From Zoogloea sp. (GTDB lineage: Bacteria > Pseudomonadota > Gammaproteobacteria > Burkholderiales > Rhodocyclaceae): DNA of 5,933 nucleotides. The position numbers were made by a program, and so were the translations under genes. Numbering within the stretch: position 1 is the first letter of the stretch; every line of letters starts with the position of its first letter. Below, one piece after another: positions 1 through 5,567 of this stretch. The stretch is from the NCBI GenBank assembly GCA_016790385.1, contig JAEUNV010000686.1:1-5933 (forward strand), in the 5' to 3' direction. Under the pieces are notes generated by a model, which had not been told where the DNA came from, ran no database searches, and saw nothing but the letters and a program-made list of their open reading frames with translations.

Positions 1-150
1 GCCGATTACGATGAGGCCCTGGCCACTGCCAATCCGGATCGGGAAACCCCACAGCCGACCGTGAATGTGGCGCCACGGGCTGGCCGTAATGATCCCTGCC
101 CCTGCGGTTCGGGCAAAAAGTACAAGCACTGCCACGGCAAGCTCTCCTGA
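1..150 (+). CDS. secA: SecA preprotein translocase ATPase, C-terminal end (partial)
   Basis: This is the last 49 codons plus TGA stop of SecA, the cytoplasmic ATPase that drives preproteins through the SecYEG channel; the 5' part lies outside the window. The reading frame starts at base 1. It shows a low-complexity acidic/proline linker (residues about 1-25 of the fragment) and then the diagnostic SecA tail: [20 protein letters not shown]. The CxCxSGxxxxxCH pattern gives the three Cys and one His that bind zinc, and in E. coli SecA this tail binds SecB and phospholipid. The match to the E. coli tail is nearly residue for residue, so identity is secure although only the end is visible. A GC-rich hairpin follows about 20 bases after the stop. 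An overlapping open frame beginning at 65 in another phase is only an upstream extension of the next gene and is not a second gene. Confidence 0.96.
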   Translation, partial: ADYDEALATANPDRETPQPTVNVAPRAGRNDPCPCGSGKKYKHCHGKLS

Positions 151-170
151 GTCGTATTGCCCCCGTTCAG

Positions 171-200
171 GCGCCGGCTCCAGGGCCGGCGTCGTCGTTT
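171..200 (+). terminator. Probable secA terminator hairpin
   Basis: A perfect 7-bp GC-only stem, CGCCGGC (172-178) and GCCGGCG (185-191), with a 6-base loop, can be extended by a G-U pair (171/192). The following CGTCGTTT is only moderately T-rich, so this is a weak-tailed intrinsic terminator or an mRNA 3' stabilising hairpin. Its position just after the secA stop supports a terminator role. Confidence 0.5.
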
Positions 201-253
201 CAGGGGGCTCAAGCGATCCGGGCCCTCTGCCGTTACCGAGCCAAGGAGAGCCT

Positions 254-1678
254 ATGTCCGTAAGCGAATATCCCCTTGATCTGGCTGCCTGGATCGAACG
301 CATCCGTGGGCGGGAAATGCCGGTATTCGGTCGCACGGTCGAATCCCTGCGAACCTTGATTGCCGACGATCGGGCATCGGCGTCGGCATTGGCAAAAGTC
401 ATCCTGATGGACCCGCCAATGACGACCAAGGTGCTCCGGCTTGCCAACAGCGCCTTCTTCAACCACGCTCACCAGGGTATCAGTACGGTTTCCCGCGCCA
501 TCGTGGTGCTCGGTTTTGATCCCGTCGTCGAGCTTGCCCTTTCGGTTGCCCTGATCGATGCCTTGCTCAACCAGGGCATCCGGGGGCGCTTGCATGCGGA
601 GATGGCCAGGAGCTTCCACGCCGCGGTGCAGGCGCGATGGATCTCCCGCAAGCGGGGGGAGGGGGCCGGTGAGGAGATCTTCATCGCGGCTCTCTTGGGG
701 CGTGTGGGCGAAATGGCTTTCTGGTGCTTTGGTGGCGAACAGGCTCACCGCCTTGATCGTTGCCTCTCGGAAACCGATGTCCGGGAAGAGGAGGCGCAGC
801 AGCGTGTGCTGGGCTTTCCCTTGCGCCAGTTGTCCTACGGACTGATCAAGGAGTGGAGGCTGGGGGCTTTGGCCGCCGCCGCCATGGAAATGGATCCGCG
901 TGGTCGTGGCCCCGGCCGCTCGATCCTGTTGGCACATCGTCTGGCACGACTTGCCGACGGGGGGTGGGATTCCCCCGGTGGGCGCCAGTGCCTGCACGAA
1001 GTGGCCGATTATCTTGACCAGCCCTTGACGGCGCTCCGGGCCGAGATCATTGCAAATGCGGGGGAGGCCGCCAGGGTTGCGCGCGAGTTCGGCGCCACCG
1101 AGGCGGCGGGGTTGATTCCCCAGGTTGCCCCCGAACCGGAAGAGACGATGATCCAGGGCACTGTTGTGCCCGATATGCGTCTTCAGATGCGCGTTCTCCA
1201 TGATCTGGCCGAGATGAGTCTTGCCCGGGCGAACATCGCCGATGTTCTGCAGCTCGTTGTTGAGGGGCTGTATCGCGCCGTGGGGTGCCGGCGTGTCGTG
1301 GTGGCGTTGTTGACAGAAGATCGCCAGTCGCTGGTCGGACGCGTCGCCCTGGGGGCAGACGCCGACGCCCTTGCCGCACGTTTTGTTTTTCCGATGGAAG
1401 GCGAGCCCGACGATGTGCTGGATGCGGCCATCGATAGCGGAGAGGCGGCCCTCATCAACGCGGATCGCCTCGCGCGCCCGGGCGCCGAGCGCTTGCTGCG
1501 GGTTGCGGCGTGCCCGGAATGCGGTGTCGTGCCCATTGGCACTACAACCCGGCGGATTGGCCTGCTATACGTCGATTGCGGCGGCAAGCACCTGGATCAG
1601 GAGTGCTGGGATGCGGTCAGGCATTTTGCCCTGCAGGCCAGCCTCGCCGTTGCGCTGAGTGCCACCCCAAGGCCCTAG
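254..1678 (+). CDS. HDOD domain protein with C-terminal GAF-like domain (signal transduction)
   Basis: A 474-residue predicted cytoplasmic signalling protein. The ATG at 254 is chosen because AAGGAG (243-248) lies 5 bases upstream; the frame is open back to 65, but that part runs through the secA tail and does not look like this family. Residues about 15-215 form an HDOD domain: MPVFGRTVESL, VILMDPPMTTKVLRLANSAFF and the ISTVSRAIVVLGFD segment are typical. At the place where true HD hydrolases carry H-D, this protein reads AALLGRVGEMAF (residues 146-157), so phosphohydrolase activity is unlikely, as is usual for HDOD proteins. Residues about 230-310 are a linker, and residues about 318-470 look like a GAF sensor domain (ADVLQLVVEGLYRAVGCRRVVVALL; later IGLLYVDCG). 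This second half has a CPEC motif (C420, C423) and further cysteines at 345, 442 and 451. HDOD proteins commonly act in regulatory protein complexes affecting motility, biofilm or cyclic-di-GMP signalling. The exact role here is unknown. It appears to be a single-gene unit. Confidence 0.88.
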   Translation: MSVSEYPLDLAAWIERIRGREMPVFGRTVESLRTLIADDRASASALAKVILMDPPMTTKVLRLANSAFFNHAHQGISTVSRAIVVLGFDPVVELALSVALIDALLNQGIRGRLHAEMARSFHAAVQARWISRKRGEGAGEEIFIAALLGRVGEMAFWCFGGEQAHRLDRCLSETDVREEEAQQRVLGFPLRQLSYGLIKEWRLGALAAAAMEMDPRGRGPGRSILLAHRLARLADGGWDSPGGRQCLHEVADYLDQPLTALRAEIIANAGEAARVAREFGATEAAGLIPQVAPEPEETMIQGTVVPDMRLQMRVLHDLAEMSLARANIADVLQLVVEGLYRAVGCRRVVVALLTEDRQSLVGRVALGADADALAARFVFPMEGEPDDVLDAAIDSGEAALINADRLARPGAERLLRVAACPECGVVPIGTTTRRIGLLYVDCGGKHLDQECWDAVRHFALQASLAVALSATPRP

Positions 1679-1730
1679 GTTCCGCCGGATACATACTTGA
1701 AGTTGCCTGTCAGCAAGCCGCCACTTTGTG

Positions 1731-1743
1731 ACCCATTATGGGT
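1731..1743. repeat. Perfect 13-bp palindrome, candidate enhancer-binding-protein site
   Basis: ACCCAT-T-ATGGGT is a perfect inverted repeat with 6-bp arms around a single central T. It is centred about 150 bp upstream of the -24 GG of the sigma-54 type promoter, within the usual range for an upstream activator sequence. It overlaps the first copy of the CTTTGTGACC direct repeat (1724-1733). The binding protein is unknown; PrsR is a candidate by context only. Confidence 0.4.
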
Positions 1744-1774
1744 TGAAGGACTCGCCTTCGCCGCGACGTGATTG

Positions 1775-1791
1775 TGTCGAAAATCTTTACA
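1775..1791. promoter_or_regulatory. Imperfect dyad TGT-N11-ACA, candidate activator site
   Basis: TGTCGAAAATCTTTACA reads as a degenerate palindrome: five of eight symmetric pairs match, including the outer TGT/ACA. It is centred about 104 bp upstream of the -24 element, and the flanking GTGTCG hexamer recurs 22 bp downstream at 1796-1801. Both spacing and symmetry suit a dimeric activator, but the motif is short and untested. Confidence 0.3.
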
Positions 1792-1826
1792 GAGCGTGTC
1801 GCAGCTGCCCCAGGCGCTCTTCTACG

Positions 1827-1850
1827 TCAAAAAAAATTTCAATTAAATTA
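1827..1850. other. A/T-rich tract, possible bent DNA or IHF-type site
   Basis: A run of eight A residues (1829-1836) followed by TTT and further A/T-only DNA makes a 24-base tract that stands out in an otherwise GC-rich region. It lies between the candidate upstream sites and the sigma-54 type promoter, where IHF or intrinsic bending often helps DNA looping. I could not fit a good IHF consensus (WATCAANNNNTTR), so only the bend-prone composition is supported. Confidence 0.3.
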
Positions 1851-1885
1851 GCCCTTTGGAACGCTTTGTGACCTTCTTTAAAATG

Positions 1886-1901
1886 TGGCACAGAATCTGC
1901 T
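1886..1901 (+). promoter_or_regulatory. Sigma-54 (RpoN) -24/-12 promoter for the PEP-CTERM gene
   Basis: TGGCAC-N5-CTGCT matches the RpoN consensus TGGCACG-N4-TTGCW at the key positions: GG at 1887-1888 and GC at 1899-1900 have exactly the invariant spacing, and TGGCAC is complete. Deviations are A for G after TGGCAC and C for the first T of TTGC. The expected start of transcription is near 1912, giving a leader of about 38 nt before the ATG at 1950. RpoN with the PrsR activator is known to control PEP-CTERM genes in related floc-forming bacteria, which fits. Confidence 0.75.
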
Positions 1902-1949
1902 CTATGTTTCCTGCGCGTTATTGCCGCCTCTAATTCCGGAGATCCACTC

Positions 1950-2828
1950 ATGAAAATGAAACTTCTTGCCGCTGCAAGCGTTCTGGCGATGACCGCCACC
2001 GCAGCCGTCGCGGCTCCGTCGATGTACATCAATGTCGGCAGCAACGGTTACGAAATCCCCGTGCTGACCGCCAACGATGGCAACACCACCACCGGCACCT
2101 TCACCCAGTTCGGTTTCACCCAGCTGTTCGCCACCTCGGTCTATGACCTGAGCGACGGCTCCGTGGAAGGCGCCTTCTACGACACCAACCTGGCCAGCGA
2201 TTTCGCCAGCCTCGGGATTCCCCGTGCCGGCATCGCCATGGACGGCGTGACCCCGGTCAGCCTGGTCACCCCGACCATCGCTCAGGTGAACATCGATGCG
2301 CTGAGCCCGCTGGTTCCGCCGACCATCCCCGGCACCGACAGCGAAGGTTTCGGCCTGACCTGGCAGCTGGAAGTCCGTTACAAGTTTGACGGCATGCTGA
2401 GCAACGCGACCGGCCCGGTGTACACCGGTGGCACCTGGGAGCTGTACTTCAATGACTTCCTCAACAATGCCAACGACCGTACCGTCGTTTCCGGCCATCT
2501 GGTGAGCTCCTTCCTTCAGGTTGCCAACCTGACCCTGAACCTGGAAGTGGATTCCGCTGAAGCCGGCTTCCTGTACATCCAGGACATCAACGGCAACTAC
2601 GTTTCCGCCGGCAGTGGCACCACCTTCTCCCTGGACACCAACGTGGATCCCCCGATCCCCGCTGCCAACCAGCTGCTGGCCTTCGTGGACAGCCTCGGCA
2701 ACCCCGTTGCCGTGCGTCAGACCGAGCTGGACGGCTCCATCCGCCCGACCGTTCCTGAGCCCGCTTCCCTGGCTCTGGTGGGTCTTGGCTTCGCCGGCCT
2801 CTTCGCCGCCCGTCGCCGCAAGGCCTAA
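1950..2828 (+). CDS. PEP-CTERM sorting domain-containing secreted protein
   Basis: A 292-residue exported protein with the bipartite signals of an exosortase substrate. The start is supported by GGAGA (1938-1942) 7 bases before the ATG. Residues 1-22 form a Sec signal peptide (MKMK, hydrophobic core, AVAA cleavage area). Residues about 23-265 are a Gly/Thr/Asn/Asp-rich beta-type region without a domain I can name. The C-terminal 25 residues are a PEP-CTERM signal: VPEP at 268-271, a short hydrophobic helix with Gly and Ala, and the basic tail RRRK. By family knowledge, an exosortase (XrtA/EpsH type, encoded elsewhere) cleaves near VPEP, and such proteins go to the cell surface or exopolysaccharide matrix, some being needed for flocculation. 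The protein contains no cysteine. Codons are strongly biased to C- or G-ending preferred forms (ACC, GGC, CTG, AAC), more so than in neighbouring genes, which suggests high expression. It is monocistronic: sigma-54 type promoter upstream, strong terminator downstream. Confidence 0.93.
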   Translation: MKMKLLAAASVLAMTATAAVAAPSMYINVGSNGYEIPVLTANDGNTTTGTFTQFGFTQLFATSVYDLSDGSVEGAFYDTNLASDFASLGIPRAGIAMDGVTPVSLVTPTIAQVNIDALSPLVPPTIPGTDSEGFGLTWQLEVRYKFDGMLSNATGPVYTGGTWELYFNDFLNNANDRTVVSGHLVSSFLQVANLTLNLEVDSAEAGFLYIQDINGNYVSAGSGTTFSLDTNVDPPIPAANQLLAFVDSLGNPVAVRQTELDGSIRPTVPEPASLALVGLGFAGLFAARRRKA

Positions 2829-2839
2829 GTCGGGAGTTT

Positions 2840-2857
2840 GAGGCCCGAAAGGGTCTC
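2840..2857 (+). other. 3' UTR hairpin with GAAA tetraloop
   Basis: GAGGCCC (2840-2846) pairs with GGGTCTC (2851-2857) around a GAAA tetraloop, giving a 7-bp stem with one G-U pair. It lies between the PEP-CTERM stop codon and the intrinsic terminator. It has no T-tract, so it probably helps mRNA stability or terminator efficiency rather than terminating by itself. Confidence 0.5.
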
Positions 2858-2862
2858 GGCTG

Positions 2863-2895
2863 AAAAAGGGTCACTCGCAAGAGTGGCCCTTTTTT
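2863..2895 (+). terminator. Intrinsic terminator of the PEP-CTERM gene
   Basis: GGGTCACTC (2868-2876) and GAGTGGCCC (2881-2889) form a 9-bp stem (one G-U) closed by a GCAA tetraloop. A preceding run of five A (2863-2867) and a following run of six T (2890-2895) complete a classic rho-independent terminator; the A/T flanks could also let it work on the opposite strand. It separates the PEP-CTERM gene from the permease pair. Confidence 0.9.
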
Positions 2896-2931
2896 CATAG
2901 CCAAAGGATTCGCAGACCATTAAAGTATGTC

Positions 2932-4239
2932 GTGCAAGTGCCTCGGCTGGTTTCTGATCATTTCGTTCCGGTGGCACGGTTCAATCCTAATCGGCCCGAC
3001 TGGGTATCTCAATTGCACGGCATCCTGACTCTTCGCACGGCCGCATTCAATGTCATCCGCCAGGCCAATCGCAGCAAGGCTGCCCTGACGGCGGTTGCAC
3101 TGGGTGTGACGGCCATGATGCTCGCGGCGGGCTTCATAGACTGGAACCTCCGTTTCGGGCGCGAGAACACCATCCATTCCCAATTGGGGCATATCCAGGT
3201 GATGAAGCCCCGCTTTCTTGAATTGGGGCGCTCGGACCCCCTGGCATTCGTGCTTCCCAATCGGGAGCAGGATGTCAGGAAGATTCTTGAAGGGCCGGGC
3301 GTTGTCGCCGTGGCCCCCCGCCTCCTGATAGCAGGGCTGGCAAGTTCTGGGGAAACAACCCTTTCCTTCATCGGTGAGGGCGTTGATCCTGGAGCCGAGG
3401 CTCAACTCTCGTCCGCGCTTCGCTTTCCCGAGGGGCGCAATCTTCAGGCCGGCGAAAGCAATTCGATCATCGTGGGGCGCGGGCTGGCTGACAACCTTGG
3501 ATTGCGCCTGGGGGGAACCCTGGTGCTGGTCGCCAATACCAAAGGTGGGCGGATCAATGCTGTTGAAGCAAAGACGGTGGGTATTTTCGAGTCCATCACC
3601 AAGGCCTACGACGACATTGCCCTGCGCATTCCCATCAGTCTGGCGCGGCAGCTGATGCGCGTCGATGGCGAGCACTTGCGGATCGTTCTTCTTGACGACA
3701 CGGCACGCACACCTGAGACCCTGGCGTGGATGAAAGTCAATCTGGGTGAATCCCAGTTCGACCTTGTACCATGGACCCAGTTGGCCGATTTCTATAACAA
3801 GACCGCGTCACTGTTTGCGAAGCAGGTGGGTGTGATCTACATGATCATTGCGGTCATCATTGTGCTGGCCATCTCGAACACCATGACCATGTCGGTAATC
3901 CAGCGGATCGGCGAGATCGGCACCATGATGGCAATTGGTGCGCGCCGCAAGGATATCCTGCTGTTGTTCATTGCCGAAGGGGTGGTGCTGGGTATCGTTG
4001 GCACGATCATCGGTGTTTTCGTCGGTAGCCTGCTCGCCATGCTCATCAGCCAGATCGGTATTCCCATGCCACCGGGGCCTGGCATGACCTGGGGGTACAA
4101 TGCAGGCATTCTGCTGACACCCGGGACTGTAGTCTCGGCCTGCCTTACCGCCATGGCGACGACTGCACTGGCCAGCCTCTATCCGGCCTGGAAGGCCTCG
4201 CGGATGGAGATCGTCGAGTCGTTGCGGGCCTTGCAATGA
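2932..4239 (+). CDS. FtsX/MacB-type ABC transporter permease (first of a tandem pair)
   Basis: An inner-membrane permease subunit of the LolC/LolE/MacB/FtsX (type VII) ABC family, up to 435 residues. Topology seen: one N-terminal membrane helix (about 49-70), a large periplasmic MacB-PCD-like domain (about 72-295), then three C-terminal helices (about 298-320, 343-372, 397-417) carrying the FtsX-domain signature ISNTMTMSVIQRIGEIGTMMAIG. IGIPMPPGPG (375-384) follows the third helix and is shared with the next gene. Family members use a cytoplasmic ATPase and act mechanically on lipoproteins, peptides or envelope enzymes rather than moving solutes through a pore; the substrate here is unknown. 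The start is uncertain. GTG 2932 has only a weak AAAG upstream, and alignment with the downstream paralogue puts the natural N-terminus near residues 28-32, i.e. TTG 3013 or CTG 3025. It is followed after 13 bases by its partner gene and is surely co-transcribed with it. No clear sigma-70 promoter was found in the 2896-3012 stretch. Confidence 0.88.
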   Translation: MQVPRLVSDHFVPVARFNPNRPDWVSQLHGILTLRTAAFNVIRQANRSKAALTAVALGVTAMMLAAGFIDWNLRFGRENTIHSQLGHIQVMKPRFLELGRSDPLAFVLPNREQDVRKILEGPGVVAVAPRLLIAGLASSGETTLSFIGEGVDPGAEAQLSSALRFPEGRNLQAGESNSIIVGRGLADNLGLRLGGTLVLVANTKGGRINAVEAKTVGIFESITKAYDDIALRIPISLARQLMRVDGEHLRIVLLDDTARTPETLAWMKVNLGESQFDLVPWTQLADFYNKTASLFAKQVGVIYMIIAVIIVLAISNTMTMSVIQRIGEIGTMMAIGARRKDILLLFIAEGVVLGIVGTIIGVFVGSLLAMLISQIGIPMPPGPGMTWGYNAGILLTPGTVVSACLTAMATTALASLYPAWKASRMEIVESLRALQ

Positions 4240-4252
4240 TGGGGCCGGGCGA

Positions 4253-5470
4253 ATGAAGCATCTATTCAATCTTGGTCTCAGGAATCTCCTGCGCAACCGT
4301 ATCCGCACGGCGATCACACTCGGTGCAATCGTTTTCGGTGTGTGCGGCTTGATTGTGTCGGGCGGATTTGTGCGAGACATCTTCATCCAGCTGGCGGAGG
4401 CACTCATCCACTCCCAGAGCGGGCATGCCCAGGTGGGGAGGGAAGAAATCTTCGGTGCCGGCTCGCGTTCTCCCGAGCGTTATCTGTTGAAAGCTCCTGA
4501 GCTTCTGCGCAAGCAGCTGCTGGCCGATCCGGACGTGAAGGACGTGATGGCCCGGATTACCTTTTCGGGCCTTCTCAACAACGGCAAGACCGATTACGCC
4601 ATCATCGCCGAAGGTGTTGAGCCTGATCGGGAGCTGGCCCTTGGCACCCATCTGCGAGTGCTCGCCGGGCGAATGCTGAAAGACTCCGACCGATTCGGCG
4701 CCATGCTTGGAGAGGGTGTGGCGGCCGCGATGCATCTTGCGCCGGGGGATCAGGCGACGCTGGTGGTGAGCACCCTGGATGGAGCCACCAACACGCTCGA
4801 TATCGAGGTCGTCGGGGTCTTTCAGAGTTTTTCGAAGGATTACGATGCCCGGTCGGTAAGGATTTCCCTGGGGGCGGCGCAGGATCTGCTTTTGACCAAA
4901 GGTGTCGGGAAGTTGGTGATATCGCTTCACTCCACCGACGCCACGGACGCATTCATCAACCGCATGAAACCCCAGTTGGCGGGCGACTTGCGCATATTCG
5001 ACTGGCGAATTCTGAATGATTTCTACCAGAAAACGGTCGATATCTATCAGCAGCAGTTCGGTTTCCTCCAAGCCATGGTCATGTTGATGGTGTGTTTGAG
5101 CGTGATCAACACGCTCAACATGAGCCTGTTGGAGCGGGGGTGGGAGTTTGGCACCATGCGTGCACTGGGCAATCGCAGTAGAACCATCGTGTCCCTCATC
5201 GTCGTTGAGTCCCTTGTGCTCGGGGTGGTTGGTGCGACATTGGGCGTTGTCCTGGGGGTGCTCCTGGCGCTGCTCATTTCCGGGGTGGGCATCCCCATGC
5301 CGCCACCGCCCAACGCGGAGATTGGCTACGATGCCTATATCCGCATCGTGCCCCTGGTGTTGTTGCAGTCGTGGGTGGTCGGAATCCTCGCGACACTGCT
5401 GGCATCGCTCTATCCGGCGTTCCGCTCGTCGCGGGTGCCCATCATTGATGCCTTGAGAAGTCGCGCCTGA
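4253..5470 (+). CDS. FtsX/MacB-type ABC transporter permease (second of a tandem pair)
   Basis: A 405-residue inner-membrane permease of the same LolC/E-MacB-FtsX family and clearly a paralogue of the gene before it. It starts with [19 protein letters not shown], the usual cytoplasmic N-terminus of this family, then a first helix (about 19-40), a periplasmic domain (about 42-265), and helices at about 268-289, 314-343 and 366-388, ending [20 protein letters not shown]. Parallel motifs in the pair are HSQSGHAQV here versus HSQLGHIQV, and [10 protein letters not shown] (345-354) versus IGIPMPPGPG. The two probably form a heterodimeric membrane core like LolC-LolE. The ATG at 4253 lies 13 bases after the upstream stop with only a weak GGGCGA-type ribosome site, which suggests translational coupling. 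No ATP-binding subunit (Walker A, signature motif) or lipoprotein partner is encoded next to it; the next gene is argJ. Confidence 0.9.
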   Translation: MKHLFNLGLRNLLRNRIRTAITLGAIVFGVCGLIVSGGFVRDIFIQLAEALIHSQSGHAQVGREEIFGAGSRSPERYLLKAPELLRKQLLADPDVKDVMARITFSGLLNNGKTDYAIIAEGVEPDRELALGTHLRVLAGRMLKDSDRFGAMLGEGVAAAMHLAPGDQATLVVSTLDGATNTLDIEVVGVFQSFSKDYDARSVRISLGAAQDLLLTKGVGKLVISLHSTDATDAFINRMKPQLAGDLRIFDWRILNDFYQKTVDIYQQQFGFLQAMVMLMVCLSVINTLNMSLLERGWEFGTMRALGNRSRTIVSLIVVESLVLGVVGATLGVVLGVLLALLISGVGIPMPPPPNAEIGYDAYIRIVPLVLLQSWVVGILATLLASLYPAFRSSRVPIIDALRSRA

Positions 5471-5478
5471 CGCAGTTC

Positions 5479-5508
5479 TTCGGGTCGCATCATGGAGATG
5501 CGCCCGAA
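5479..5508 (+). terminator. Strong hairpin between the permease pair and argJ (possible terminator or leader structure)
   Basis: TTCGGG (5479-5484) plus CGCATC (5486-5491) pair with GATGCG (5497-5502) plus CCCGAA (5503-5508), making 12 bp with one bulged T (5485) and a 5-base loop. It starts 8 bases after the permease stop. There is no T-tract, so it is not a standard intrinsic terminator; it may protect the permease mRNA 3' end or act in the argJ leader. GCCCG (5502-5506) could instead pair with CGGGC (5516-5520), a competing but weaker structure. Confidence 0.45.
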
Positions 5509-5567
5509 ACACCTCCGGGCTTATCATCGCAGACTTTGCCGACCCGCCCTGTCTCTGGAGTTTCTTC

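Larger units (their letters stand above)
1679..1885 (+). promoter_or_regulatory. Upstream regulatory region of the PEP-CTERM gene
   Basis: A non-coding stretch between the HDOD-GAF stop and the sigma-54 type promoter. It holds a 13-bp palindrome (1731-1743), an imperfect 17-bp dyad (1775-1791), a hexamer GTGTCG repeated at 1774 and 1796 (22 bp, about two helical turns), a 10-bp direct repeat CTTTGTGACC at 1724 and 1864, and an A/T-rich tract (1827-1850). The layout of distal sites, flexible AT-rich DNA and a -24/-12 promoter is what a sigma-54 gene under an enhancer-binding protein usually shows. No clear intrinsic terminator for the HDOD-GAF gene was found; a small GAAGG/CCTTC hairpin (1745-1759) lacks a T-tract. 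Confidence 0.5.

Noticed and set aside
233..1201. Open frame of 322 codons on the - strand opposite the HDOD domain
   Set aside because: Low-complexity translation with no recognisable motif, while the + strand has a clear HDOD domain and ribosome site.
1745..1759. GAAGG/CCTTC hairpin as the HDOD-GAF gene terminator
   Set aside because: Only 5 bp with no T-tract; more likely chance or part of the regulatory region.
1902..2498. Open frame of 198 codons on the - strand opposite the PEP-CTERM gene
   Set aside because: Gly/Val/His/Gln-rich shadow produced by the strong third-position bias of the PEP-CTERM gene.
2971..2990. TGGCACG near the start of the first permease as a second sigma-54 promoter
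   Set aside because: The -24 half is perfect, but the -12 position reads AATCC instead of TTGCW, so the essential GC is missing.
3002..3017. GGG-N9-ATTGCA as a sigma-54 promoter for the permeases
   Set aside because: The -12 part TTGCA and GG spacing fit, but the -24 part matches poorly (GGGTATC) and it overlaps the likely coding start.
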